Shown: positions 42,356-51,187, counted from the stretch's first letter. The stretch: 64,000 nucleotides of DNA from M3007 sp032115775 (GCA_032115775.1 JAUMBL010000058.1:29492-93491), one strand, 5' to 3'. Notes: generated by a model not told the origin, from the sequence alone. Numbers and translations: made by a program.

Positions 42356-43429
42356 TTACTGTTTTTCAGTCAATATATAAATACTCCCTTTCCCTTTTCC
42401 AATCATTGTCAGCACCTGTTCATCTCGTAAGTATTGCAGATCTTTTTTCAAAGTGCTTAATCCAATTTCAGGAAATTGCTTTGCCAAATCGCTTATTTTA
42501 ATAGGCTGATTATTGGTAATGAAATCTTTGATTAGTTTTTGTCTGTCGTTCAGATAACCGCCTTTGGATTTGAAAACGTCATATTTTTGTTCCAACTTTT
42601 CGGTTAGTGTTTTCAAACTTTCCAAGAAAAAAACGAGCCACAAGTCTATACGTTCGTTGTCGGTACCTCGATTTTTCTGGCCGTTCATCAAAGCTTCATA
42701 ATAGGCTTTTTTATTTTGTTCGATATGGTTTTCAAACGAAATGTATTGAATAAAAGCGTAATCGTTTTGCAATAAACAAAGTGTCGTCAGTAATCGTGAA
42801 AGTCTTCCGTTTCCGTCTTGAAATGGGTGTATGCTCAAAAAATCATAAATAAAACTGCCGATGACGATAAGCGGATGAATGGTCTTTTGTTCCAAAGTTT
42901 CATTGGCCCATTCAACTAATTCCTGCATTTCTTTGGCAACCAATGCCGGCTCGGTAGTGGCGAAAATAGTCCGCTGTTCGCCTGTCGGATAAGTTGCCAC
43001 CACTTTGTTAGAAAGAAATTTATACGTACCTCTGTGCCGTTCATCTTTATCACTGTACTTCAGCAACATTTGATGCAGTTGTTTGATGTACCTTTCCGAA
43101 AGTTTGATGTCAGCATAATTATCATAAATCAATCCTAAAACTTCGTAATAGCCTATTACTTCCTGCTCGTCACGGGTTTTGAGTTTTGTGATTTTGACGT
43201 CTTCCAAAAGCGCCTTTATCTCTTGGTCGGTAAGCGTTGCCCCCTCAATCCTTGTGGAAGAACCGATACTTTCGATCGTGGCAATTTTTCGCAATTCTTT
43301 CAAATACCGGTTTTCTTGCTTTTCGGCAATATTCCATTTGCCTTTGAAACCATCAATGTAGCCAATGAGCTGCAATACGCGTTGGTTGGTTATAAAATCA
43401 AAATTGAGTTTTTGATTAATTTTATCCAT
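42356..43429 (-). CDS. Fic-domain AMPylase with C-terminal winged helix, AT-rich
   Basis: 357 residues. The Fic active-site motif HPFQDGNGRLSR is intact (His base, Asn/Arg for ATP), and an N-terminal inhibitory helix of the (S/T)xxxE(G/N) type is visible in GSSTRIEGATL, so this is a self-inhibited class II protein. An extra Fic/DOC N-terminal domain (residues ~1-100) and a C-terminal winged helix (NNQPIKISDLAKQFPEIGLSTLKKDLQYL) complete it. It likely transfers AMP to a protein target and may bind DNA near its own promoter. Codon use and AT-content differ sharply from the neighbours, indicating recent acquisition. No antitoxin gene is seen beside it. Confidence 0.93.
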   Translation of the reverse strand: MDKINQKLNFDFITNQRVLQLIGYIDGFKGKWNIAEKQENRYLKELRKIATIESIGSSTRIEGATLTDQEIKALLEDVKITKLKTRDEQEVIGYYEVLGLIYDNYADIKLSERYIKQLHQMLLKYSDKDERHRGTYKFLSNKVVATYPTGEQRTIFATTEPALVAKEMQELVEWANETLEQKTIHPLIVIGSFIYDFLSIHPFQDGNGRLSRLLTTLCLLQNDYAFIQYISFENHIEQNKKAYYEALMNGQKNRGTDNERIDLWLVFFLESLKTLTEKLEQKYDVFKSKGGYLNDRQKLIKDFITNNQPIKISDLAKQFPEIGLSTLKKDLQYLRDEQVLTMIGKGKGSIYILTEKQ

Positions 43430-43509
43430 ATCTTATCTGTATTTTATCCAAAAAAGGAATACACAAAGATATGAAACATCTATATCATATCCATATTTTA
43501 TCCAAAAAA
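43420..43509 (-). promoter_or_regulatory. direct repeats at the Fic start, candidate operator
   Basis: Two 28-bp direct repeats (43428-43455 and 43482-43509, 25 of 28 identical, 54 bp apart), each containing TATTTTATCCAAAAAA, and a third partial TTTTATCC at 43420-43427 overlapping the start codon region. Their spacing around the Fic translation start suggests binding sites for its winged helix or another regulator. Confidence 0.5.
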
Positions 43510-43538
43510 TCAGATTAAGCGTACACGCTTTTTATTTG

Positions 43539-43704
43539 GTAACTGCTTGGTCAGCTCGCTGTCTGACCCCAAAAGTCCCATTCTCCGCCAGACAAAGCGA
43601 TTTTTCGCAGGCCGTAGCAGCGCTACAACCCGCAAAAAATCACAAAGTATGGCGGAAAATAGATTCTTTTCGGCGAGAAATCGAGCCCGCTAAGTAGTTT
43701 TTAC
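43539..43704. repeat. family 1 long element, copy 2, interior inverted
   Basis: 166 bp with degenerate ends (GTAACTGCTTGGTCAG left; GCTAAGTAGTTTTTAC right). The outer left sequence (CTCGCTGTCTG, AAAAGTCCCATT) runs as in copies 1 and 3, but the centre (AGCGATTTTTCGCAGGCC, then GTAGCAGCGCTAC) is in the opposite orientation. It separates the Fic gene from sucA. Confidence 0.8.
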
Positions 43705-43721
43705 TATTTGATCCCAACCCT

Positions 43722-46463
43722 TTACTTGGCGAAAGCCTGATCCACCACAGCCGTTTGTTCCTGTTCGTGCCGCTTCGGAAAACCGGTCGCGGTGGCTGCG
43801 CTGGCGGGTCTGCCCGCATACTGCCAGCCGTATTCGCCGTGTTGCAGTACCAGATGTCCGAAAGCGCCCATATTGCGCGGTTCTTCCTGAACCCAGCGCA
43901 GGGTGGCCTTGCCGTATTTTTTCAGGATTTCCTCAAATTGCACTTTCGGGAACGGGTACAGCTGTTCCAGGCGCACGATAGCAACGTCCTCGCGGGCGGT
44001 TTCCTGTCGGCGCTTGAGCAAGTCGTAATACACCTTACCCGAGCACACCAGCAGCGTTTTCACCTTGGCGGGTTTGGCGGTCGGATCGTCTATCAGTTCG
44101 CGGAAGCGGTTTCCGGTGGTCAATTCGCTGATTTGACCCAGATTATACGGTGCGCGCAAGCCGGATTTGGGCGACATGACCACCAGCGGTTTGCGGAACG
44201 GCCGCGCCAGTTGGCGGCGCAGCAGGTGGAAGAAATTAGACGCCGAGGTGATATTCGCCACCGTGATGTTGTTGTTTGCGCAGCCCTGGAGGAAGCGCTC
44301 CAAGCGGGCGCTGGAGTGCTCCGGTCCCTGTCCTTCATAGCCGTGCGGCAGCAGCAGCGTCAGGTTATTCATCTGGCGCCATTTGGTTTCGGCGCTGACA
44401 ATAAATTGATCAAGGATGGTGCTTGCGCCGTTGACAAAGTCACCAAACTGCGCCTCCCAGATGGTCAGGCTGTCCAGATTGCCCAGGGAATAGCCATATT
44501 CGAAGCCCAGCACTGCGTATTCGGAGAGCGGGGAATTATGTACATGGAAGCGGCCTTGGTTTTTGGAAAGGCCGTCCAGTCGGTTGATGCGCTGGAAAGT
44601 GACCGTATCCATCGGGCAGGCGTGTCGGTGGCTAAAGGTGCCGCGTTTCACGTCCTGGCCGCTCAGGCGCACGTCTTTGCCTTCGAGCAATACCGCGCCG
44701 TAAGCAAGCAATTCGCCGAGCGCCCAGTCAATTTGTCCTTCCTCCACCAACTTGCGCTGGCCTTCCAGCGTTTTGGCAATTTGCGGCATCGGGGTGAAGC
44801 CTTCGGGCAGGTGGAGCAGGTGTTGCAGCAGCTGCTCGAGGTCTTTTTGAGCGATACCCGTGTCCGGGGAATGCTGAAAAGCGGCGTCATCGGTTTCGAT
44901 GTGCAGGCCGAGTGCATCGCTTTCTGCATGCAGGGGTTTGTACGGTTCCGTGTTTCCCCGGGCGATTTCCAGGCGACCCTGGAGGAACGCGCGGGCATTA
45001 GCGTCCATTTCCTTGACTTGCGCCTCCTGCAATTCGCCGCGCCGGATCAGCGTTTCGGCATACAAATCGCGCGGGTTCGGGTGTTTGTTGATCAGCGCAT
45101 ACAGATCCGGTTGTGTAAAGCGCGGTTCGTCGCTTTCGTTGTGTCCGTATCTGCGGTAGCAAACGATATCCACGAACACGTCGGATTTGAACGTGTGGCG
45201 GTACTCCGCCGCCAGTTCGACGGCAAAAACCACAGCTTCCGGGTCGTCGCCGTTCACATGAAACACCGGCGCCTTCACCACGTCGGCCACCTGTGTGCTG
45301 TAGGTACTGGAGCGGCCCTCTTCCCAGCTGGTCGTGAAGCCGACCTGATTGTTCACCACGATATGGATAGCGCCACCAGTGGTATAGCCTTCCAGTTGGC
45401 TCATTTGAATCAACTCATAAATTATCCCTTGTCCGGAAAGCGCCGCGTCCCCGTGAATCAGCACGGGGACGACCGCATCGTGCCCCTGGGACGCCGTTTT
45501 TTCAAGACGCGCGCGTACGAATCCGGCGATCACCGGATCTATCGCTTCGAGGTGCGAGGGGTTGGGGAGCATACTGACGCGCACCGTACGCGGCGATTCG
45601 CCGTTTTGCTCGCTGGAAAAGCCCAGGTGGTATTTCACATCACCGGAGCCGAAGTTGGGATCTAGCAAGAGTCTGCCCTCAAATTCCGAAAAAATTTGCT
45701 CGCGCGGTTTGCCCAGCGTATTGGCCAGCACATTCAGGCGGCCGCGGTGCGCCATGCCGATGACGACTTCTGCGTTCGAATCGTCCACAAAAACCGATGC
45801 TGCGCGGATAATGGCGTCGAGCGCCGGGATCAGGACTTCGCCGCCCTCCAGCGAGAAGCGTTTTTGTCCGACGAATTTGGTGTGCAAAAACTGTTCAAAC
45901 GTGACCGCATCGTTGAGCCGATCCAGTATGCGTTGTTTTTTGGCGTGCGCAAATCCGTAGTCGCCGGCCGAGTTGCGGTGTTCGATTTTATCCAAAAGCC
46001 AGGCTTTTTGCGCCTGATCCTGGACTTGTTGGTACTCGAAGCCGATATTACCGGCATATAATTGGCGCAGGCGCGCCGTGATTTCCCGCAGCGTGGCGTT
46101 CGGCATACCCAGTTCGAACCCGGCGGCAAAGCGCCTGTCCAGATCCGCTTCGCCCAATCCGTAATCGGCCGGTTCCAGCTTCGCCTGGCGATCTTTCCGC
46201 GGCTTCAGCGGATTGGTCGTGGACAGCAGGTGACCGCGGGTACGGAAACCATGAATAAACGCCGCGACGGCCAGTTCTTTCTGAATATCCGCCGAGGCGA
46301 CGCCGTCCGTATGCAGGTCGTTGCCGCTCTGAAGGGCAAAATCAAAACCTTTGAAAAAAGCCTGCCAGTCGGCCTCCACGGAAGTCGGATCGGCCTGCCA
46401 ATTTTGGTAAAGCGCGTCAATAAATTGCGGGTGCGCGTTAGAAACTGCTGAAAATTCTTTCAT
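43722..46463 (-). CDS. sucA: 2-oxoglutarate dehydrogenase E1 component
   Basis: 913 residues. The N-terminal E2-binding type segment (PQFIDALYQNWQADPTSVEADWQAFFKGF), the HGFRTRGHLLSTTNPL block, the ThDP region with GMAHRGRLNVLANTLGKP, HGDAALSGQGIIYELIQMSQ, and the C-terminal WVQEEPRNMGAFGHLV are typical of SucA. It decarboxylates 2-oxoglutarate in the TCA cycle. The E2 partner gene (sucB), which commonly follows sucA in Bacteroidota, is not adjacent; instead a family 1 repeat and the Fic gene lie downstream. Confidence 0.97.
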   Translation of the reverse strand: MKEFSAVSNAHPQFIDALYQNWQADPTSVEADWQAFFKGFDFALQSGNDLHTDGVASADIQKELAVAAFIHGFRTRGHLLSTTNPLKPRKDRQAKLEPADYGLGEADLDRRFAAGFELGMPNATLREITARLRQLYAGNIGFEYQQVQDQAQKAWLLDKIEHRNSAGDYGFAHAKKQRILDRLNDAVTFEQFLHTKFVGQKRFSLEGGEVLIPALDAIIRAASVFVDDSNAEVVIGMAHRGRLNVLANTLGKPREQIFSEFEGRLLLDPNFGSGDVKYHLGFSSEQNGESPRTVRVSMLPNPSHLEAIDPVIAGFVRARLEKTASQGHDAVVPVLIHGDAALSGQGIIYELIQMSQLEGYTTGGAIHIVVNNQVGFTTSWEEGRSSTYSTQVADVVKAPVFHVNGDDPEAVVFAVELAAEYRHTFKSDVFVDIVCYRRYGHNESDEPRFTQPDLYALINKHPNPRDLYAETLIRRGELQEAQVKEMDANARAFLQGRLEIARGNTEPYKPLHAESDALGLHIETDDAAFQHSPDTGIAQKDLEQLLQHLLHLPEGFTPMPQIAKTLEGQRKLVEEGQIDWALGELLAYGAVLLEGKDVRLSGQDVKRGTFSHRHACPMDTVTFQRINRLDGLSKNQGRFHVHNSPLSEYAVLGFEYGYSLGNLDSLTIWEAQFGDFVNGASTILDQFIVSAETKWRQMNNLTLLLPHGYEGQGPEHSSARLERFLQGCANNNITVANITSASNFFHLLRRQLARPFRKPLVVMSPKSGLRAPYNLGQISELTTGNRFRELIDDPTAKPAKVKTLLVCSGKVYYDLLKRRQETAREDVAIVRLEQLYPFPKVQFEEILKKYGKATLRWVQEEPRNMGAFGHLVLQHGEYGWQYAGRPASAATATGFPKRHEQEQTAVVDQAFAK

Positions 46464-46666
46464 TAGACAAAAATCCAGGTGATTAGAAGTTGCGTAGATG
46501 CTTGAATATACTCTCCACCAAATCCCGAGCGCCCTATTTTCGTCCCCTCTACGTCTCAGGGTTTAATATCCGGCTGCTGATACCGCTATCCGAATAAAAA
46601 ACACCGCATTTTCCCGCTCAGCATCAGATAATCAAGCAGTTACAAAATTGATTGCACAAATTCGCG

Positions 46667-46674
46667 CAAAATTA
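46667..46674 (-). promoter_or_regulatory. possible -7 box for sucA
   Basis: Minus strand TAATTTTG matches TAnnTTTG; it would give a leader of about 200 nt before the sucA ATG. Confidence 0.3.
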
Positions 46675-46734
46675 ACACAATAAAACCGGTCTAAAGCGCT
46701 GCGCTGCGCTTTAATTTTGTGATTACTTATTTTT

Positions 46735-46896
46735 GTAACTACTTAGCCGGCTCGCTGTCTGGCCCCAAAAGTCCCATTTTCCGCCATACTTCGCAATTTT
46801 TTTTGACCGTAGCGCTGCTACGGCCTGCAAAAAATCGCTTCGTCTGGCAAAAAATGGATCCTTTTTTGACTCAGACGCGACCGGCTAAGTAGCTAC
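46735..46896. repeat. family 1 long element, copy 3
   Basis: 162 bp, ends GTAACTACTTAGCCGG (46735-46750) and CCGGCTAAGTAGCTAC (46881-46896); interior nearly identical to the 38476 copy, including the ACCGTAGCGCTGCTACGG centre. Confidence 0.85.
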
Positions 46897-47005
46897 TTAT
46901 TTTTGTAACTACTTATTTTTTAGATAAACCTATTGTGCAGGCGCACTGTTTGAATTTAAACCACATTTTTTTTACCCACTTTTTCTTTTTTCCAAAAAAC
47001 AAACA

Positions 47006-47013
47006 TACCTTTG
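47006..47013 (+). promoter_or_regulatory. -7 box for rpsT
   Basis: TACCTTTG (TAnnTTTG), 58 bp before the rpsT ATG; the leader could hold S20 autoregulation but no structure was identified. Confidence 0.5.
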
Positions 47014-47071
47014 CCCGCCCAAAAAAGGACATCCATTTTTTTCGAAGATTAACAGTGTATATAAATAAGAT

Positions 47072-47326
47072 ATGGCACACCATCGTTCTGCCTTAAAGCG
47101 TATCCGTCAAAACACCAAGCGTCGCCTGCAAAACCGGTACTACAAAAAGTCCACCCGCACAGCGATCAAAAACCTGCGCGGCCTGAAATCGCGTTCGGAA
47201 GCCGGCGAATTTCTGCCTAAGGTCATCAGCATGATTGACAAACTCGCCAAGCGGGGCAGCATTCACCAAAACAAAGCGTCCAACCTGAAAAGCGGTTTGA
47301 CGCGTTTTGTGAACGGCCTAGCCTGA
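47072..47326 (+). CDS. rpsT: 30S ribosomal protein S20
   Basis: 84 residues, full length. The N-terminal MAHHRSALKRIRQNTKRRLQ and the Lys/Arg-rich central helix (YYKKSTRTAIKNLRGLKSR) are characteristic; the C-terminal KRGSIHQNKASNLKSGLTRF is complete. It binds 16S rRNA early in 30S assembly. A perfect terminator follows. Confidence 0.97.
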   Translation: MAHHRSALKRIRQNTKRRLQNRYYKKSTRTAIKNLRGLKSRSEAGEFLPKVISMIDKLAKRGSIHQNKASNLKSGLTRFVNGLA

Positions 47327-47365
47327 TTTCAGGCTCGTTTAGGCAATTTGAGGGGGCATCCCCGA

Positions 47366-47402
47366 GCAGTGGAGGCTGTCCGCCATGGACAGCCTCCACT
47401 GC
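47366..47402 (+). terminator. perfect hairpin after rpsT
   Basis: 16-bp perfect arms GCAGTGGAGGCTGTCC / GGACAGCCTCCACTGC (47366-47381, 47387-47402) with loop GCCAT. Confidence 0.7.
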
Positions 47403-47471
47403 GTATTTTCGCAAGTGCCTTGCCGCTTGCTTGTTTTCCGGGAAACCGGCCAAATAATTGCATTTCCGTAT

Positions 47472-47479
47472 TACCTTTA
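47472..47479 (+). promoter_or_regulatory. -7-like box for the PaaE-like reductase gene
   Basis: TACCTTTA, one base off TAnnTTTG, 54 bp before the chosen ATG. Confidence 0.35.
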
Positions 47480-47525
47480 CGGGCAGTAATACACAGGGAA
47501 ACTTCTAACGATGCTCCGGGAGCGT

Positions 47526-48605
47526 ATGTCAGCTACTACCAAATTTTACCCGCTTACGATCTGCGATCTTCGCCGCGAAACAGCCGACACGGTGTCGGTC
47601 GCCTTTTCCGTACCGCCCGAGTACCGGGATTTATTCCGGTTTACCCAGGGACAATATCTCACCTTGCGCGCCGATTGGGGCGCCGGAGAGCTGCGCAGGT
47701 CGTATTCGATCTGTTCGGGTACGGCGGACGGCGAACTGCGCGTGGCGATCAAAAAAGTAGCGGGCGGCTTGTTCAGCACCTTTGCGAACGAACAGTTGAA
47801 AAAAGGGGACACGCTCGAGGTCATGCCGCCCCAAGGCCGGTTTTTCACGCCCCTGGATCCAACGCAATCCCGGCTCTATGTCGCCTTTGCCGCCGGCAGC
47901 GGCATCACGCCGATCCTGTCTATCCTGAAAACGACGCTCGCGCGCGAACCGCACAGCCGGTTTATCTTATTCTTCGGCAACCGCAGTTTCGATCAGGTGA
48001 TTTTCCATGAAGCGCTGGAATTGCTGAAAAACCGGTATCCCGAACGACTTTCGGTGCACCACGTGTTCACCAAAGAACGGGCGAGCAGCGATTTGTTCTA
48101 CGGACGGATAGACGCCGAAAAATGCCGACAGTTTGCCCAACGGCTGTTCGATCCGCAGGAAGTAAGCGCTTTCTTCCTGTGCGGTCCGGAAGAAATGATC
48201 TTTCAAGTCAAAGATACCCTGCTCGAACTGCACGTGGACGCCCGCAATATCCACTTTGAACTTTTTACCACACCCGGAACTGCGCGCAAAACCGCCGCGC
48301 CGGTTGCAGTCGCAGCGTCCGAACGCTTCGACGCGGCCGTCACCGTGATCCAGGACGGCGCGCAATTCGATTTCCTGCTGGTGTCGGATGGCAGCACGGT
48401 GCTCGACGCCGCCATGCGCGCCGGCGCCGATCTGCCGTTTTCCTGCAAGGGCGGCGTGTGCAGCACCTGCAAGGCGAAAGTCCTGGAAGGCGAAGTCTCC
48501 ATGGATCTTTGTTACGCCCTGGAACCCGACGAACTGGAGGCCGGCTACGTACTGACCTGCCAGGCGCACCCGAAATCGAAACGCCTCGTCGTGAGCTTTG
48601 ATTGA
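47526..48605 (+). CDS. PaaE-like ferredoxin/flavin oxidoreductase (2Fe-2S + FAD + NAD(P))
   Basis: 359 residues from ATG 47526 (an ATG at 47511 is also possible). The FAD-binding motif RRSYSICSG, the NAD(P)-binding GSGITPILSILKTTL, CGPEEMIFQVKDTL and a C-terminal plant-type 2Fe-2S domain (FSCKGGVCSTCKAKVLEGEV with a final Cys in VLTCQAHP) are all present. This order is that of PaaE, which passes electrons to phenylacetyl-CoA epoxidase, but in Bacteroidota such genes are often found alone, as here (no paaABCD nearby), so its electron acceptor is uncertain. Confidence 0.9.
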   Translation: MSATTKFYPLTICDLRRETADTVSVAFSVPPEYRDLFRFTQGQYLTLRADWGAGELRRSYSICSGTADGELRVAIKKVAGGLFSTFANEQLKKGDTLEVMPPQGRFFTPLDPTQSRLYVAFAAGSGITPILSILKTTLAREPHSRFILFFGNRSFDQVIFHEALELLKNRYPERLSVHHVFTKERASSDLFYGRIDAEKCRQFAQRLFDPQEVSAFFLCGPEEMIFQVKDTLLELHVDARNIHFELFTTPGTARKTAAPVAVAASERFDAAVTVIQDGAQFDFLLVSDGSTVLDAAMRAGADLPFSCKGGVCSTCKAKVLEGEVSMDLCYALEPDELEAGYVLTCQAHPKSKRLVVSFD

Positions 48606-48623
48606 CCAACCAACCCGCCTGCT

Positions 48624-49658
48624 ATGTACCCACCGCTTTATAAAATCCGCCGCAACGGCTACTACGGTTTCATCAACTTCCAGGGGGAAGTGGTGATCGA
48701 ACCGCAGTTTTTGGAGACGGGCGAGTTTAAAAACGGCTTCTCCAAGGTGCGGCTAAATGATCAGTGGGCATTGCTGGACGCCATGGGGCGACTGTTTATC
48801 AAGCGCTTATACCGACAAATCGGAAATTTTGAAAACGAACGCGCCCGGGTGCAGGCCGTACAGCGCTGGGGCTATATTGATGCCCGCGGCAACGAAATCG
48901 TGCCGGCGCAAATGGACGAAGCCGGCGATTTCAGCGAAGGCCTCGCGGCGGTGCGCCTGGAAGGACAAGCCGGACATATTGACCCGGAAGGCCGATTTGT
49001 CGTCCGACCGATCTTTGAGCGTACCGGCGCGTTCCGGCAAGGATTGGCGCCGGCCGCGCAGGAGGGGCTTTTCGGATTTATTGACCGGAACGGGCGTTTC
49101 GCTATCCAACCGGCCTGGGACGACGCGCAGCCCTTTCAATCGGAAGTCGCGCGCATCACCCGGGCAGATAAATGGGGCCTGATCAACCGGAACGGGCAGG
49201 TGTGCGTCCCGCCTCAGTTCGAATTTGTACGCGGACATTCTTACGGGGAATTTTTCGACGGGATGGCGCTGGCGTACCGCGACGGCAAGTACGGGTTTGT
49301 GAACGACCGCGGCGAAATGGCGGTCGAGCCGATGTTCGACCTCGCCGGCGATTACGGCGAAGGCCTGGCGCTGGTAGAAATCAACGGCGCGTACGGCTAC
49401 ATAGACAAGACGGGCAAAATCGTCATTATGCCCAATTTTGAAGACGCCGGCGTTTTTTCCGACGGTCTGGCCCAGGTATGCATCAACGGCAAGTGGGGCT
49501 ATATCCATACGGAAGGCCGGGTGGCGATTTCGCCTGACTTCGAAGCCGCCACGCCTTTCCGCGACGGACTGGCGCTGGTCGTCCTCGACGGCAAGTGGCA
49601 GTACATTGACCGGTTCGGCGGCGTGGTGTGGCGGGAACAGGCTACTTCTTCTTCTTGA
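48624..49658 (+). CDS. WG-repeat protein
   Basis: 344 residues made of about seven WG-type beta repeats of 45-50 residues, each with a core like WGYIDARGNEIVPAQ, FGFIDRNGRFAIQPAW, YGFVNDRGEMAVEPMFD, YGYIDKTGKIVIMPNF and WGYIHTEGRVAISPDF. WG repeats form beta-propeller-like or solenoid folds; the function is unknown. The last bases overlap the convergent gene by 17 bp. Confidence 0.9.
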   Translation: MYPPLYKIRRNGYYGFINFQGEVVIEPQFLETGEFKNGFSKVRLNDQWALLDAMGRLFIKRLYRQIGNFENERARVQAVQRWGYIDARGNEIVPAQMDEAGDFSEGLAAVRLEGQAGHIDPEGRFVVRPIFERTGAFRQGLAPAAQEGLFGFIDRNGRFAIQPAWDDAQPFQSEVARITRADKWGLINRNGQVCVPPQFEFVRGHSYGEFFDGMALAYRDGKYGFVNDRGEMAVEPMFDLAGDYGEGLALVEINGAYGYIDKTGKIVIMPNFEDAGVFSDGLAQVCINGKWGYIHTEGRVAISPDFEAATPFRDGLALVVLDGKWQYIDRFGGVVWREQATSSS

Positions 49659-50295
49659 AATCACCGTTTTTCCATGCCTGGAAAAACTGCCCCCATGCCA
49701 GGGGGCTGAAGATATTCATGGGCGGCGTTTGGCCGATATATACGTATTCGCGCGACTGCTGGCGCATATAAAAATTCGAACTTTCCCGACCCGAAAAAGG
49801 TACGATCTGATCGTTTTTGCGCGCTTCCGCAAGGTATTCGTTGGCCAGATTTTCCGTGGCGCGGCGCTGGAGCTCCGGCGTGACGTCCATTTTCAAAAAC
49901 TCGATTTTGAAATGCTCCCGGCTGGGCCAGGGAAAAATCACCGCCTCCGGCAGGTTGATCGTGTCCTGCGTCATCAATTGCACAATCGAGTAGCGATCCT
50001 GCGAGAGCGTGTCCGGGACGGTAAACGTCACCGGATCGAAGCCCAGGCAATTAAAGCGGACTTTATCCCCGCGCTCCACCACCAGGGTGAAAAAACCCCG
50101 GTAGTCCGCGTACGTACCGCGACTTCTTCCCGGAAGAAACACGCTGGCAAACGGGACGGGCGTGAGCTGCCCGTCCACGTCCGTGAGCAACATACCGGAA
50201 AACTGGATCAATTTGGGCGGCTCTTCTTCTGTTTGCGCTTGAGCAGACAGAGAGAGGCAGGCCAGCAGGGATAAAACGAAATAGCGGATGATCAT
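49642..50295 (-). CDS. secreted carboxypeptidase-regulatory-like domain protein
   Basis: 217 residues with a signal peptide (MIIRYFVLSLLACLSLSAQA). Residues ~35-110 form a CarboxypepD_reg-like beta sandwich (FASVFLPGRSRGTYADYRGFFTL, RFNCLGFDPVTFTVPD). The remainder is helical and basic, ending GDFKKKK. Periplasmic or outer-membrane-associated; function unknown. Its 3' end overlaps the convergent WG-repeat gene by 17 bp. Confidence 0.8.
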   Translation of the reverse strand: MIIRYFVLSLLACLSLSAQAQTEEEPPKLIQFSGMLLTDVDGQLTPVPFASVFLPGRSRGTYADYRGFFTLVVERGDKVRFNCLGFDPVTFTVPDTLSQDRYSIVQLMTQDTINLPEAVIFPWPSREHFKIEFLKMDVTPELQRRATENLANEYLAEARKNDQIVPFSGRESSNFYMRQQSREYVYIGQTPPMNIFSPLAWGQFFQAWKNGDFKKKK

Positions 50296-50456
50296 AATTG
50301 TGGCGTCGGCGGGTAAAAAGAATTGAAAACGCGCAAGGTCGGTTACAAAGGTAATGAACAGGCGGTTTTTGCAGCGATAAAATCTATTTAATAACGCATT
50401 TTTTACAAAGTATGGTACGGTAAACGCGGTTTTATCGTTTTAACAGGATGGTTTCT

Positions 50457-50464
50457 TACCTTTG
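50457..50464 (+). promoter_or_regulatory. -7 box for the OmpH gene
   Basis: TACCTTTG (TAnnTTTG) 40 bp before the ATG at 50504. Confidence 0.5.
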
Positions 50465-50503
50465 CGTTTCAGTAAGATTTTACACAACTACAAAACACAC
50501 AAG

Positions 50504-51025
50504 ATGCGTTTAAAGATTTTGATCGGGTCGGCTCTTTGCGTGCTGCTGGGCGCGCTTTCTACCGGAGCACAGGCTCAGACCCCCAAATACGGCCACATGA
50601 ACCTCGGCAATCTGCTGGAACAACTGCCCGCCACCGGCAAGGCCAACACGGCGCTGACCGCCGTGGGCGATTCGCTGGGCAAAGTGGCAGATTCGCTGGG
50701 TAAAGCATTCGAAGTGGCGTATAAAAAACTGGAAACGGATTATTCTTCCCGCACCCTGACGCCGGTACAGTTTGAAGAGCGCAAGGCGGCGCTGCAAAAG
50801 CAGCAGACCGATTTGCAGGAGTTTGATACCAAAGCGCAAGCCTATCTTGAGGATCGTCGGAACAGCCTGTTGGAACCCATCCTGACGGAAGTCCGGGAAG
50901 CGATTAAAGTCGTGGCCAAAGAAAACGGCTACCTGATGGTGTTCGATATCAGTTCCGGCGCCATGTTATTCGCTGCGGAAACGGACGATGTGACGGAGCT
51001 GGTCAAGAAGAAAATGGGCATGTAA
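50504..51025 (+). CDS. OmpH/Skp-family periplasmic chaperone
   Basis: 173 residues from ATG 50504; signal peptide to about residue 24 (GALSTGAQAQ). The mature protein starts with the Skp-type KYGHMNLGNLLEQLP strand-helix and continues with long helical arms (e.g. FEERKAALQKQQTDLQEFDTKAQAYLEDRR), then the closing EVREAIKVVAKENGYLMVFD. It would hold unfolded outer-membrane proteins in the periplasm. A very strong hairpin follows. Confidence 0.9.
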   Translation: MRLKILIGSALCVLLGALSTGAQAQTPKYGHMNLGNLLEQLPATGKANTALTAVGDSLGKVADSLGKAFEVAYKKLETDYSSRTLTPVQFEERKAALQKQQTDLQEFDTKAQAYLEDRRNSLLEPILTEVREAIKVVAKENGYLMVFDISSGAMLFAAETDDVTELVKKKMGM

Positions 51026-51059
51026 GCGCCTTTGCGCCGCAGCCATCCTGTTTTTTGTA

Positions 51060-51102
51060 GCAACGCATGTCGGGAATTTTGAAAATTCCCGACATGCGTT
51101 GC
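51060..51102. terminator. perfect 21-bp-arm hairpin after the OmpH gene
   Basis: Arms 51060-51080 and 51082-51102 are exact complements with a single central base; core GCAACGCATGTCGGGAATTT. The near-zero loop makes it a palindrome; termination in either direction is possible. Confidence 0.65.
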
Positions 51103-51187
51103 CGTTGCTTAGCGGGACTTTTTTAGTTTTGCGCGTTCAAAGAATTTTAAACACGGCATTTCGCCTGGTTTTGCTAAATAAAAAGCG

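Larger units (their letters stand above)
46464..47071. other. 608-bp AT-rich gap between divergent sucA and rpsT
   Basis: Holds a possible sucA promoter (46667-46674, minus), a family 1 long copy (46735-46896) and the rpsT promoter box (47006-47013). No ORF, tRNA or other RNA gene recognised. Confidence 0.7.

Noticed and set aside
38476..46896. Family 1 copies as ends of a composite transposon carrying Fic and sucA
   Set aside because: The long copies are unequal in orientation of the core and flank housekeeping genes; no transposase is present.
46464..47071. Possible tRNA or small RNA gene in the large gap before rpsT
   Set aside because: No cloverleaf or T-loop consensus found; the palindromes are explained by the family 1 repeat.
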